NCBI GenBank assembly: GCA_036346375.1
Contig: CM070511.1
Span: 4,836,001 to 4,900,000, forward strand
Length of the DNA stretch: 64,000 nucleotides
Direction of reading: 5' to 3'
Source: Guadua angustifolia
Taxonomy: Eukaryota; Streptophyta; Magnoliopsida; Poales; Poaceae
The translations under genes were made by a program, and so were the position numbers. Positions 20,769 through 32,735 of this stretch are shown piece by piece (the first letter of the stretch is position 1; every line of letters begins with the position of its first letter). The notes beneath the pieces are model-generated. The model was not told the DNA's origin, searched no databases, and saw only the letters and a list, made by a program, of their open reading frames with translations.

Positions 20769-23700
20769 CTCTTCCCCCCTTTAACAGAATTCGATCTCGA
20801 ATTCTGACCACAACAAGAACACCAACAAGAACAACGGAAACAAAATACAAAACAAGGATACCCGAAGCAACAAATCCGGGTATTCCTCACGCAAGAGGAC
20901 CTCTGAAATTCAATCCACATCTTTTTCCAATAAAAGAAGCAAGAACTTAACTCAATACATCCCTTTTTGAATCAACACTCACTTTACCTCCTTAAATTGA
21001 CATGGCACAAGACCCGAAAACCCGGTCTTACTCAAAGACCAAGGCTAAACCAAATCTACTTTGCGTTCCCACCCCCAAATAGTTTTCTCAAACTAGGAAT
21101 CCCAAAAGCACTTTCTCCTCTCTCTCAACCTCTACCTCACAGATCAACAAACTCAAGATGACATGATTAACACAAGCCACATCACTCTATTAATCATCCA
21201 ACCAATTTTTCACCGAATCACTGAATTCTATTCGATTGAACAGTTGGGGTTCTAAACTCAAATCCCTTAAGAACCAAGAAAACCCTGATTCACATCTCTC
21301 CTCATGATTAACCTTTATAACCACATAACCATTATCAAGCCATATCATCGAACGAGTTAGCCCACTATACCATAGCTATCCCACGGGTCGATTAGCTTAA
21401 ACCACGGAGCCACACAAGGGTTTTCAATCCAACAAGTTTCTAACCAATTTCGAACATATCACTATTTCTAATCTTTTAACACCGAAATCCTCCAGGAACC
21501 AAAACACAACTCCTATCTCTTCAACAGATGCCCTGGAAACAACTGGGTCAAAGCCATTCCTTACTATCAAAATGAATCGCCCAATCGTGCATAAATCCCA
21601 ATTCCATCACAATACACAATCATACCCTGCCTTCTTCATACATGTCTCGTGCATAGAGACAATCACTCGAAGAAATGAGTCATAACGGAACCATTCACTT
21701 TCGACAAATAAATCAAAGAGCATAATCTTCTATTACACTCAACCATGAACCCACGTCCAAGCATTTTTCTTGTCCCACACTAGAGAGCAAAGAAAATCTC
21801 AATTTGCTTAACAAAACTAACCACCTTCCTCAACTTGAAGTCAAAGCAATAAAATGTACGCCGGGGAAAACTCAACCAAGATGAAGAACTTCACACAAAT
21901 ATTTCTTCAAAAGTAGTCACAAAAGAACCAAAGAGAACTAAATTCTCTTTACCAACACAAACCAAATCCATCACCTTAAGCTCCAAGGTGAAAAACTTCA
22001 CATCGAGAAAGCACTCGATTAAAGAAAAACAAGACACCTCGAGAAAGAAAACCAATCCTGGGTCCCCAATCTCCTTTCAATCGACAACTACACCTTTACC
22101 CAAAAGAGAGGGAATAAAATTTCCATTCTTAGCCAGAAAATCATTTCTCCGATATGAATCAATTTTTGATATCCTCATGAGACTTTACCTTCTTTCAAAC
22201 TTGTCTTGTACAACGAGACAACCACTCAAGGAAAAGGTTCATAACCGAACCATTCATCTCCGACTGAACCCACATTGAGTCTTACCCATGAAACCGAGAG
22301 TTCCGACAACTTAAGAAAATAATGCATTTAGCGACCGCTTCCACCCAGTCCACCAACAAATTAATCCCACCCAACTATGGGATAACGAATCTGACAATCC
22401 TCCCACCAAGGTTTAGATCAAGTCCAGCAACACCGCTCATTACTTTCCACATTAAATCCATATACCATCAACCCTTAACCCCAATTAGGACTTCATCAAA
22501 TCCCATCCACGCATGGTTCTCCTTCTAGGACGATCTTGCTCGAAGAACAAAGCCAAAGAGCAATTATTCAATTCCCCAATGATTTAAGCGAAGTCTCCCT
22601 GCAACATAAATCGCCAAAATGGTTCTAAGGCCACCCGCCGCTAAAAAGCAAACCAAGCTCCAAAAGATTCAATCCAATGTTTCTCCGTACTTTAGTTACA
22701 ACCTCGCCTTAGGTTATACTATCCACCCTTATGAAATGTATTATTAATCCACACGATCCGACCACCGAGGACACCTCGAACCAATTTAATCCCATTACCT
22801 AATTTAAAACAAGTTCCTCAACCAAACTTGTTGTTACTTCTTCGACAAATACTTGTCTAACCTTACGCAAACTCCGCTTATAACCGTGGATCACCATGAC
22901 CCACAAAATAATTCTTGACATCTATCCAATTAGGGTCGACTATCTTATCCCAACAACATAAACATTCTACTAACCCTCTACAGGCAGATCTTCAATCAAC
23001 CTACAACTTACTCTGACTGTCATATTTTCCCCAAACCAATCATCAAACTCCAAAAATCCACAAAGGAAAGGAGTTACACAAATCAATTCACGGAAGGAAA
23101 AGCGAATCGATCGAAAAACAGTTTTCCTTTAAAGCCCCAAATCCAAAACTTCAACTCGGAGAACGACAACACAAAAATTTCATGTCTTTCCCCACCATCA
23201 ACCAATGAGTCACAACACCAAACCCTTTTTCCTTGACTTAACCCAAGAAAACCAAATAAGTCAAAGCTCGGAAAACTTACTCGATCAATCCTCTAATCTA
23301 CAACAGAAGAGCAACGACTCCTTTTAAACTAGGAGCACGCCCAACACAAGAAAGAATACATAATTTTCTCCGTAGAGCAACCAAAGGACGTGCAAAACGA
23401 TACTCTTTACTTTACCGCACGACAAGATTCAACCCTTGCCATGCCCACAAACTCCGAAACACAAATAAACCACAAAGCTTCCACGACAGATGAGAGTCAC
23501 CAAAAGATTATTTTTTCAAACACGAAAAACAAGAGATCGATTACTCTCTGATTTAAGGCAAAGGAACTAGGACTATCGTCACCCGAGATCATGAATCCTC
23601 CGGTGCTGGCTCTCAACTGCCACACCGACCAACACTGCTACACAATAGAGCCAAAATCCCTTCGGCACAAGGAGTCCCACCGGACCTCACTAAGCAATAT

Positions 23701-24014
23701 ACCACTTTAAAAGCATAGCAGTAAAATACTACCATAGCCTTATCAAACTAACAAATAACATAACTACAAATATCAACATAGCATCAATAAAAATTAAGCA
23801 TTGTAGCACAATGCAACGATAACCCATCCCTTTCCTACTGTGCATCAGAGTGTGTCAATTTTAAATTATTTACCATTCTACATCAAGTTTTAAGGTTATT
23901 GCTCTAGGGCCACATTTTAAAGGTTCAACCTAAACCATGTTTCTACTTTCATACAACAAAATTTTAATTCATTCTAGAATTACTCACTACATTCAAACAC
24001 CACGGACTGAAGCC
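20769..24014. other. A/C-rich non-coding interior of the non-autonomous element
   Basis: The plus strand is strikingly A+C rich with few G, and no frame above about 100 codons or with a recognisable domain. A diverged internal repeat occurs at about 21640-21700 and 22190-22260 (GAGACAA(T/C)CACTC, GGAACCATTCA / CGAACCATTCA). This fits a LARD-like filler between the priming sites. Confidence 0.6.
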
Positions 24015-24025
24015 GCTCGATACCA
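24015..24025 (-). promoter_or_regulatory. Primer binding site of the non-autonomous element
   Basis: The minus strand reads TGGTATCGAGC next to the LTR end at 24029 (plus strand TGTAACACCCGG). Compared with TGGTATCAGAGC it has a short change in the middle, so priming by tRNA-Met is plausible but weakened. Confidence 0.7.
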
Positions 24026-24028
24026 AGC

Positions 24029-26330
24029 TGTAACACCCGGCGTAAGCATTGCGAATGCTACCAAAAGACCTAAATGGCGCTTACAACACTCAGGAACCAT
24101 ACTTGTCCTGAGTGTCTCCAACAAGACTCAAGAAATAAAACAAAACTGGACAAGAAGTTCAACTGAACTAAGAACTTAACGAACGAGACACTAAACCTTT
24201 TACCTCTAATAAGAGATTGAAACCGACCTTGGAACTCTCTAAACCAGCTTAAAACTAAGTTATCGAAATTTAGAAAATTTCGGCATGACCTCTGTAGAAA
24301 GTAGGACATCCACTCAGCAGATAGAAAGCAATTGCAGTTATATGATATCATTCTAGCAGGTCCTTAGTTAACCAATCACACCCAATAGGAAATAATAAAT
24401 TTCACCACGATGAACAATACATTACAACCACATTAATTACATCCAGACTTAACGAATTTGTTAATTAAACTGTTGAAGACTGAAGTCGTGCACGTGTGAC
24501 TACTCCCAACCCGATGAGCCAGCTTCAAAGTACCTAAAACAAGAGAACAACAAGCGTGAGTCCAAGACTCGACAAAGTGCAATCAAGTATGAGCGATAAT
24601 GAATTAGACTAGAATACAACTACTTCAAGACATAAAATATGAGTTCCTTTAATTAACATCCGTAAATACATGAAGCAATTTGAATTCATATAAGTCCAAA
24701 CGTAAGAACACAATTACTTCATTATTTGATATAACCATTACTTAATTGAAATCATCTAGTAAACGAAGCAGTAATTAACCCCACTTACCACGTCCGACTC
24801 GAAAACGTAACTAAATCTTACTCAAGCCTCAGTAATCATTTCTGGATGATCCACGACTCACTCCTTAACCGGTTCTTTTCATTCTCATCAATCAACATTA
24901 TCAATTGCAACACACAATGAAATGCAATGCTTTTATGCGTTCATGCTCAAAATGCAACCTTTAAGCCTATGCCGGTATAGGTGAGTGCACACCCGTCAGC
25001 GTGCACCCTCTCATTCCCAACCATCCTGGTGGGGCCTACTCTTACTGACTCGCTCCCATCCGTAGATGGGACTATGAGGTAGGACTTTTGTACTCTCTAC
25101 GTGTGAGTACAGAGGGTCGCCTCTTCTATAATGAATGCGCAAATGCAATGACATGGTTATAAGCACGACACAAACATGAATATAAACATGCACATTACCA
25201 TTTACTCACTTTATCATTCGCATCAACAGAAACATACTCATTTGTACACTTCGTAAGGCATTGAAATAACTGAAATTGAATACTTACTTTCCAATTGCTA
25301 ACACTCATCCATCCTCATCATCACACTAAGAACAACTTCTAGATATGCTATTAAACATAACCAAACTATTAGAATTTCCATAATCTTATAAGTAAGCAAA
25401 GCATTTAAAAATCTAATAACGCACTAGGGGATGCACTTGCCTTTACCGACGCGAGAGGCAACTCGGGTCAAGACCACCCGAACACTCTCCCTCTTGGTGG
25501 TGCCTTCAGTAGAACAAGGCGGTAGCTCCGCTCGCTAACCCGTGAAACGACCACGCGGCGTCGATGTCCACCGGTGCCCGTGCAGGTCAACGACCAGGCA
25601 CTTGGCTCTACAATCTGACCCATAACGAGAGATTGCCAACTTAAAACTAAGATTTATACCACTACATGCAAAATCAATCATCTAATGAAGTAGAAGCGAA
25701 TTAGAGCGTATAGCCAATAGTGATATCGACATCTTAAATTAAGCAATACACCTCTGACACATTGCCAAGCGGAGATGCCCATAACGATTCGAATTTAATA
25801 GGTTCAGTTCTTCTTTGGTCCATGATTTAATGGAAATAGAGTTAATGACTAAAACCCATATTGGCATACTGACTAAACAAGGATTCAAACTACTCAAATC
25901 AATCTCAATTATGCTCACATGTGACCACATGCATACTTCAATGATCTCATGACAAACAATTTCGATGTAAATGTTACAACTTAGGTCTATTTGGATAGGG
26001 AGGATTTATATTGAATCCTTAGTCCCAAAATTCCCAAAGCATCCAAACACTCCTGCAAATTCTGACTATCCTTCGTAGAAGACTATGTTAATTTATACTG
26101 AATTGCATAAGTGTTGCCTTCAGTATCCACAAATATGCAAAAGTCTTACACTTTCTATCTTATCATTAAAAGCAATCTCAGAAGAGTTATCCAGTGACAA
26201 ATCAATCAGTTTGATAAATACAGTAGCATGCCAGCAAGCATAAGCACACAAACACTACAGGTAGGAAATAAACATCATGAACCAAGTATAGTCAATACAA
26301 ACAGAAGTTACAAATAAGTTCTACAGAGTA
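24029..26330 (-). repeat. Truncated 5' LTR of the non-autonomous element
   Basis: Begins on the plus strand TGTAACACCCGG and carries landmarks of the clade: GCGTGAGTCCAAGACTCGAC near 24555 and GGTGAGTGCACACCC near 24980. It runs into CACTA coding DNA near 26330-26345 without a recognisable LTR start, so about the first part of this LTR is missing. No genes are seen within it. Confidence 0.6.
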
Positions 26331-26571
26331 TCAACACGTGAAATTTTACCCGCGTACCAACTCATGCCAAGTCTGTGGTCCAACGCGTACCAACAAGGCA
26401 GGAATTAGAAGCGCTCCAATTGACTAGCACAAGTCCCTTGGTCGGACTACCAGACCGAGTGAAGCACTACGTGCTAGTGAGGGCAGATATCTTGTCTACT
26501 GGGTGTTTATCATTCAAGAGCAGCGAAGATGAAGCAATGACGCAAAGAGTTCATCAGTTTTACGCCTAGTC

Positions 26572-26928
26572 CACCCAGACAGGGAGAAAGATGAGCTAAC
26601 AGCAGCCCTAGGAAACAAAGAGCACCCCAGTCGAACAAGAGGCGTCGGTGTCAAGGTTCCATGGAAGATGGGATTCCCTGAGCACGAAGACTCTTATAGG
26701 AGTCGGAAGAGAGCTAAAGAAGAGCGGGCTGAGCAGGAAATGAAAAGGATGAAGGAAAGGGTTCTGCAAGAATTACAAGGCACCATTCAAGAACAAGTTC
26801 AACGACAAGTACAAGAAGCCTTGAGCAGATTGCGAGGCCCAAACGTTCTCTCTAGCCCTACAATTCGTCGCGGCGATTGCGCTTCCGCCATTAGTATAAG
26901 CGGACAACAACCATTATCACATGGATGA
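26572..26928 (+). pseudogene. Ptta/En-Spm (transposase_24) C-terminal region, CACTA A
   Basis: Continuous frame HPDREKDELTAALGNKEHPS then RTRGVGVKVPWKMGFPEHED, SYRSRKRAKEERAEQEMKRM and a coiled coil (QEQVQRQVQEALSRLRG). The same blocks occur in CACTA 3 (PDRENDELTHALQNPEHSGR, TPWKYGFAKDTNTYRSRQR). In plant CACTA genes this region belongs to the TNPA-like/Ptta protein thought to bind subterminal repeats. The N-terminal half is missing. ORF-level stops before 26572 show decay. Confidence 0.78.
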
Positions 26929-27600
26929 CATCTGAGGACCCCACACCTGTCGACTCAACATACCGTGATGAACATATTTCTCTGAGTGCTCACGAGGTAG
27001 CTTATCCGTGCCAACAAGGGGTGTCCTACACATTGCCCGATAGTGCGGGTTATGCAAAGGTCGGTGGACCACGGTACTTACGCAGTTCTTGATATCGGCT
27101 AGAAAAACCCGCCAATGACGAGATAACAACTCTAGGAAGTGCCGTCCACTCATTCATCCAGTGGCGCAAGCGTGACATCGTCTTGGACCATCCAGTGCCA
27201 GCCTCTCCTGACATCGTCTTGGACCATGCAGTGCCAGCCTCTCCTGCAGTACAATCCGTGCATCCGTCACCAGCACGTGAGAGTGAAGCGGTGAAGAAGC
27301 AAGATGAGGTAGAAATGAAATCCATTGAGGACCCCATAAAGATGGCCCTTTGTTAGTACTCGGCGAAACCTATAACACAGGTACTTCAAAGGACAAACCT
27401 ACAACCCCTGATCCCAAAAAATGGCACATTAGACAAGCCGTATCAGCCAGATCAGGCGAAGCCAGGACCGAGTATGATGTCGTGCGAGAAAAAAGTAAGG
27501 GCAAGGCAAAGTCTGATGACCAAGATAATCAACCAAGATTATAATTCGAGGTAGAGAAGCCCTTAGTCACCGATTCGAAGTTAAACAGTCTAACACCCAT
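26929..27600 (+). pseudogene. Linker between Ptta region and protease, CACTA A
   Basis: Readable blocks are DEHISLSAHEVAYPCQQGVS, then AVHSFIQWRKRDIVLD, corresponding to ALHNIILWRKRYIIF in CACTA 3 and MHGFLAWRKSLIKF in CACTA B. An in-frame 36-bp tandem duplication at about 27172-27243 gives DIVLDHPVPASP and DIVLDHAVPASP in a row. Stops and frame changes interrupt the region. Confidence 0.6.
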
Positions 27601-27601
27601 G

Positions 27602-28560
27602 ATGCAGCGATTACATGCATGGTACATGGATCGATCCAACCAAGACGTACTCCCGAAGGTGATCACTGCAATTTTCCGTGAGGAACATTTTCACCACGAG
27701 GGCGATGGCAACTTCTTAATAGAATTCGATAACTTGCACAACTTGTTCTATCACGGCGCCCTCGACAAATGTTTTTGAGATCTTTGGGCCTTTGTAAGTG
27801 TCTAATATATCAATCTTGGTCTACATTCACGTATCTGATAAATGTCATGTCTAACTATTTACGTTATATAGATACGAGATGATTGAACTACGAAGAACCA
27901 AGGGGCGATTAGGATTCCTCGACCGAGGAGCGGTTTGCCAAACCGAAATCATTAGAGTACCAAAGGAGGTCGAGAATGCGCATATAAAGCTTTGCTTAAA
28001 CTACAAGACAAGGAGTTTATACTTGTACCATACCATTTTAAGTAAGTTCCTCATTAGCTAGTTAAATTACTCGTTGATTTCGTTATTTACTCTGATGTAA
28101 GGACTAATGGCTATGGCATCCAGCTTCCACTGGATTCTCGTAGTAATTCATCCAGAGAAGAAAAAGATGCTGATCATGGATCCACTGGATAAACATAAAG
28201 CAGACTATGAAGTGATGACACGTTTAATAAATGAGGCGTTCAAAAGATATTGTCAGAAGAGCACGAGACACCGCCCATACAAAAAATCCCTTACAATCCG
28301 TACTAACTTTCCGGTACACACGCAAGGAATATTCTTATATCGTATTTCATAGTAAATAGCTCCTTCGACGACATCTTAGTTCATTCGATTTTTGCGATGT
28401 CTGGCGCACCGCAAGGAACAAATTTATGTGGGTATTTAGGTATTGCGATACATGCGCGAAATCTTAGGTTGCACAATAAAGACAATGACATGGAGGTCGA
28501 TCATCTTGACATGACACATCGATTCGCACCACTCAATTTCTATATACTCTCTTAATTTTG
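27602..28560 (+). pseudogene. Ulp1-like (C48) cysteine protease domain, CACTA A
   Basis: Ulp1 proteases remove SUMO-like modifiers; transposon-borne versions are widespread in plants with unknown role. Exon 1 (27602 to about 27793) reads HAWYMDRSNQDVLPKVITAI and FLIEFDNLHNLFYHGALDKC; a one-base loss after DKCF breaks it. Introns at 27794-27871 and 28042-28101 have GT...AG ends. Exon 2 is 27872-28041. Exon 3 holds the catalytic His (H-W-ILVVIH, codon at 28128) and Asp (MDPLDK, 28179). The last part has QGTNLCGYLG with the catalytic Cys at 28428, in another frame. All catalytic residues survive, but frameshifts make it a pseudogene. Confidence 0.75.
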
Positions 28561-28764
28561 TTTTTCATACTTACAGCGCCTCAAGTTGTCTACGGTAGGA
28601 CTGCTTCGTTCTGAAATCAAAGCCATTTAGGGCCAGCTCGCCTACTTCATCATGAAGGAAGTAATCAACAAAAAAGGCGAGTTTTATGACGAAGACAACA
28701 ACGATCCACTCCTCCATACTCATGTCTCACATCACGTGTCTCCAACCTCCGAAGACCCGTAGGC

Positions 28765-30204
28765 TTCTAGTTTAGGAAACTAGTTTAGGCTTTTGTTACT
28801 TCAATTTTTTTTCATTACAAAGTGTAAATAACTCTTTGTTCCTTTGAAATGGGAACCCCTTCTTTCGTCAATGCCACTTCTCTTGTTAGTGGTTGTGCTA
28901 CTGTAGCATGTACTTTTGTCTTCTTCAGGAACACACACACATGTGCGAGTGACATGTGTTTGCCTTACATGGTTTTTTTTCATATGAAGTTATTTCATGT
29001 GTTTGTAATAGTTTGATAAACTAACCAAGTGAAAAAATTACGCCGATGGCCCCTCCCTTCTCTGAGCTAAGTGATCTTCTTCTCCCCATCTCCTTCTCTT
29101 TTCTTCCTTCCCGAGCTTATCCCTTCTCTATATTTCTCTTGCCCTAGGCTCCCATCACCCGGTCGGCCTTTGGCTCGGCATCCTCACGGATCTGGTGGGT
29201 GGAGAAAGCTTTGAACCATCGTGGGGCATGGTGGCTACCTTGCCGGCTTCCTCTACCTCAACTTCCATTCTCCACTGCCTCTCAAGTTTTCAATTCCCAT
29301 GAGCTAAGTGATCTACTTGACTCATTTCCCTTTTTATTTGTTAGCTTGATGTCGATTACCTTGATTTTTATGTTTGCTGCACATGCATAAAGAATACCTT
29401 ATGAATATGGAGAAATATATATGCGGTTTGTGAATGATGGATGATGCTTGTTAAATTTTTCTATCTGTGTGCTTGATTATCAGTTGGAATTTGTGATGTC
29501 TTTGTGATTACATAAGAAGTGTAGATTTGTGCTAGGTATTTTCTATGATTAAATGGTTTAGGGTTTTTGGGGCTAAAAGTGATAAGCATTCATGGCGTAT
29601 ATTTGATTGTGGAATTTTGGTTAATAAATAAGAATTCCTTATGCATGTCATTTTAGAATCTCATGTGCGAGAGATATAGCTCTAATTTAGTTAATGGAAT
29701 ACCATATTCTTGTAGACAATTGTGGACTTGCCACGGATGTATTACCAACCATATACTTGGGTATCCTATTGGATTGTGGAGGATTTAATGTGCTGCTATT
29801 CTTGCATTTTTTGAAATAGTGGAATTGATCTTTGTGTGCGGTTATGTTTAGGATATTCATGTTGATATTTTTGATATTTAGATTAGGAGATAGTGTATGT
29901 ATGTAGTTGAGTGCTGAACATTCATGCTTTAGGGCATAAGAGGTTTGGTCACTAATGATTATTATCACTTATGGTGAGCTAATTGTGTTGTTCATATTTT
30001 ACATCGAAGTGTGCTAGAGTCAATTCGACATAACCATTTGATTATGTATTATGTCCCAAATCAATGTGTTGGAGTTTGATTTCTCTTGTGAATATGTGCG
30101 TGTTTTATCTGCCCTAGCCCATGATTGTGTTATGCAATTGTGTCCTTGGGTGTGGTAGTTCTTGGAATATCTGGATCTAGTTACATTTGGTTCATATTGC
30201 TTGA
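28765..30204. other. CACTA A 3' non-coding region
   Basis: About 1.4 kb with no convincing gene. 29100-29300 is C/T-rich and moderately GC-rich with a 63-codon frame at 29199-29390 (hydrophobic C-terminus) that I do not trust. GAGCTAAGTGATCT occurs twice (29069, 29301). The remainder is AT-rich and leads into the subterminal array. Confidence 0.5.
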
Positions 30205-30566
30205 GAGGGCATAGCTAGCCTTGCTGAGGCTAGCCACAAATGCCAGTTTTTTATTTTCCTGTGTGGCATTATCAGTGGCGGTTTTTGGTTAGAACCATCA
30301 CTAATATACTCTCAGGGACGGTTCTAGCCAAAAACCGTCACAGATAGTACTAGTATCTGTGACGGTTCTTGGCTAGAACTGTCATTGATATTATGTTATC
30401 AGTGACGGTTCTAGCCAAAAAACCGCCACAGATAATGTTATCTATGGCGGTTCTAGAACCGTCACTGATAATCCTTGATTATCAGTGGCACTAAATCTGT
30501 GGCGGTTCAAAAACCGTCACTGATGGCAGTTACGAACCGCCACTGATGAACTTTTTCAAGGTAGTG
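30205..30566 (-). repeat. CACTA A subterminal repeat array and right terminus
   Basis: About ten copies in both orientations of a 12-15 bp word (ATCAGTGACGGTT / ATCTGTGGCGGTT and reverse complements). They pair into hairpins, such as 30345-30375 with GACGGTT...AACCGTCAC. These are the type of site bound by the CACTA accessory protein. The array ends in GGTAGTG (30566). The inner edge carries AGAGGGCATAGCTAGCCTTG, which has an inverted counterpart at 31103-31138. Confidence 0.78.
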
Positions 30567-30704
30567 ATATCTACAGTCAAGTGTAGGTGAGAGCTATAAC
30601 ATGTTCATTTTTAAGTGGTGTATTGGAGATATGAGTATGTACTTCCTAGAGTACATACTCCCATTTTTCATATATCTTTTAAATGATGTTGTTATACTTC
30701 TTTA
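30567..30704. other. 138-bp spacer between two outward CACTA termini
   Basis: Separates GTAGTG (30566) from CACTAC (30705). It contains a palindrome near 30632-30660 (GAGTATGTAC ... GTACATACTC). No coding. Confidence 0.6.
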
Positions 30705-31138
30705 CACTACTGCACAATAGGTCATCACAGACGGTTTTGTGAACTATCTGTATGCAAGTGTTAGTGATGACAAAGAGTCATTGCAGACGATTTTCTAACC
30801 AACTGCGAAAAAACTCATCACAGACGGTTCCAAATTAGAACCGTTTGTGATGTTGTATCATCTCAGACGGTTCCACTTAGGAACCGTCTATGATGATGGG
30901 CTTATCCCAGACGGTTCTAACGAAGAACCGTCTGTGAAGAGGCATATATCACAGACGGTTTCAATGTGAAACCGTCTGTGATGATGCCCTCATCACAGAC
31001 GGTGCCGCAGTGGAACCGTTTGTGATTTGTATCTCTTCACAGAAGGTTCTTCGTTAGAACCGTCTATGATGTTGATTTTTTATTTCCTACTAAATTTTAA
31101 TTTATTGGTTAGCCTCAGGAATTGCTAGCCATGCCCTC
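30705..31138 (+). repeat. CACTA left terminus with TCACAGACGGTT array
   Basis: Starts CACTACTGCACAATAGGTCA and holds about ten copies of TCACAGACGGTT and its inverse AACCGTCTGTGA, arranged as hairpins. It ends with TTAGCCTCAGGAATTGCTAG and CCATGCCCTCT, the inverse of the inner edge of the CACTA A array. The repeat word differs from CACTA A (GACGG against GTGACGG/GTGGCGG), so it is a related but separate family. It may be the left end of CACTA B (right end at 36617), but B uses ATCACTGCCGGTT words and the flanking trinucleotides (TTA, TCA) do not match. Confidence 0.72.
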
Positions 31139-32265
31139 TGAAACAAAAAATAGTATACAATATGACCAGCATATTATTATGACATAAATTTAAAAAATGT
31201 ACTCCAATCACATGTTATACAACATACAACGCATCCATTCCATAAATCAACTCAGATCACATATTACAACATATGTACAGCACATCCATTTTAGAAATTA
31301 ACTCACACATGTACTAACCAATTGGATTCAAAAGTAGAAATAATAAATTCACAGCATAAAGTTCACAAATTAATCTGAATGTACGGTAAGTAACAAATTC
31401 ACAACTCATTAATCTTTGGGAATTGTTGTTTTAGTAAACGTGTGTCAGTCTGCTCACCCAAACTGCTCTCTGAGTGCTTGAACTGCTACTTTGGTCAACA
31501 GATTGCTCTCTTGGTTGCCGACTACTCTTATAGTGCTTGATTGCTCTCTTGATCGCCTAGACTACTCTACTGGTCTCCTGACTTCTCTACTGGTCGGTTG
31601 ACTGCGTAAAATGGTTTCCCAACTGCGTGAACTGGTCTCCAGACTGTTCGCCGTTTGCATGAACTGGTCTCCATGTAATTTGATTTTAAATTGGGGTGTG
31701 TTAGAAAAACAAAGTCCAAAAATTTGATTTTAGCTTCCGCGCAATAATTTACCCCCCTCCTCTGATTGCTACATTAGTATATTTCGGTCCTACAGATCAA
31801 ATTGAAAGTTTCACTTAATTGGCCAGAGACTAACTTATCACTACGGTTGCTAGTATCAGCAAGCGGTGATAAACACTATCACTACCGAGTGGACCTCCAA
31901 TGGCAATAATATCGTCTTGAAAAGCAAAAAATTCTATCAGGAACTCCATTCCAAAACAACTTACTAGATCTTTATAATAAAGTGTGGTCGAATATTTGAG
32001 TGCAAATCTTTAACTACATTTGGATTTTTGTGAATTTGACTGCATTTGAATGTATGTAAATTTGACTGCATTTGTGTTCATTTTTCAAGCATTATTTGAT
32101 TTTTGAAATATTAAAACTATTAAAATAGTTAGCAATATTGATTTTTATAATTTTAGAACTTGAAACAAATTTGGGGAAATATTTAAATAAAATATTAGAT
32201 GTCCTACAATATACCTCCAAAATTTTCAGAAAATTTGGATCAAATTAAAAGTATTAAGTCCGGAG
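31139..32265. other. CACTA-related non-coding DNA
   Basis: AT-rich, no genes. 31440-31680 is a degenerate minisatellite-like stretch of words such as ACTGCTCTC, GATTGCTCTCTTG and GAACTGGTCTCC. 31826-31894 is a diverged copy of 32267-32335. Confidence 0.45.
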
Positions 32266-32335
32266 ACTAGCTTATCACTACCGGTTTCTAGTATCAATCG
32301 GCAGTGATAAGCACTATCACTGCCGGGTAGTTATC
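31826..32335. repeat. Two copies of a 70-bp CACTA subterminal block
   Basis: AGAGACTAACTTATCACTAC... at 31826-31894 and GGAGACTAGCTTATCACTAC... at 32267-32335 share TTGCTAGTATCA / TTTCTAGTATCA, CGGTGATAA / CAGTGATAA and CACTATCACT(A/G)CCG. The words TATCACTGCCG and GGCAGTGATA are those of the 36310-36617 terminal array, so these may be inner subterminal repeats on the left side of CACTA B. Confidence 0.6.
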
Positions 32336-32339
32336 TACC

Positions 32340-32735
32340 GAAGGCCATCCCCGCCGCTCGCCTTGGGCCTCTGTCGCCTCCCATCAGACCAACGTCGTTG
32401 CCTCGCCTCGGAGTTCATCGCCATCGCCTCAACCTCGCCTCGGACCGCCTCCTCGCCACAGAGCTTCCCCGCCATCACCTCGGACCTTCCCCGCCGCCAC
32501 CTCCCCACCGTCGCCTTCACCTCCCCTCTGTCTCCCCGCCGTCGCGTCGGCCTCCCCGCCATGGTACACCTCTTGCGAACTTCGTTTTTGACAGAGGCCC
32601 GAATGTCCAAATTTTGCTTGATGTCCGAATGTTGCTTGATGTCCGAATGTTGGTTGATGTGGATGTAATCGATGATGATGCTTGTGGGATGTAATCGATG
32701 ATGCTTGATGTGAATGTTGCTTGATGTGGATTTTT
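32340..32735. repeat. GC-rich leader followed by TTGCTTGATGT minisatellite
   Basis: 32340-32565 is C-rich (CCTCGCC, CCGCC repeats) like a CACTA 5' leader. 32600-32735 repeats GATGTCCGAATGTTGCTT and variants (TTGATGTGGATGT, AATCGATGATG). The plus-strand frames here are low-complexity and not called as genes. Confidence 0.5.

Larger units (their letters stand above)
20368..26330 (-). mobile_element. Non-autonomous Tekay-related LTR element (Dasheng/LARD type)
   Basis: Minus-strand order: right LTR fragment (about 26330-24029), PBS (24025-24015, TGGTATCGAGC, one substitution and one missing base against tRNA-Met), a 3.2-kb non-coding interior, PPT (20785-20769), left LTR fragment (20768-20368, starting TGTAATACCGC). 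The sequence beside the PPT (CGAGATCGAATTCTG) parallels CGGGGTCAAGATTCTG in the autonomous element, so it is a relative that lost gag-pol. The right LTR lacks the portion seen on the left, and the left is cut by the Tekay element; both ends are therefore incomplete and no target duplication can be read. Confidence 0.75.
26335..30566 (+). mobile_element. CACTA element A (left end missing)
   Basis: Contains plus-strand exons of a Ptta/En-Spm transposase_24 and Ulp1-type protease gene, followed by about 1.4 kb of non-coding DNA and a subterminal repeat array ending in GTAGTG at 30566 (reverse complement CACTACCTTGAAAAAGTTCA). The left end and the 5' half of the gene are absent; LTR sequence of the preceding element abuts. 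Confidence 0.72.

Noticed and set aside
29199..29390. 63-codon frame with a hydrophobic C-terminus as a possible small membrane protein
   Set aside because: It lies in the CACTA A 3' region, and no related exons or conservation can be argued from the sequence.
30280..31080. Regular short repeats with spacers, superficially like a CRISPR array
   Set aside because: Repeats occur in both orientations as hairpins of variable spacing next to CACTA termini in a plant genome; they are transposon subterminal repeats.
32363..32694. 100-codon frames in the C-rich segment
   Set aside because: Low-complexity composition followed by a minisatellite; probably a transposon leader.
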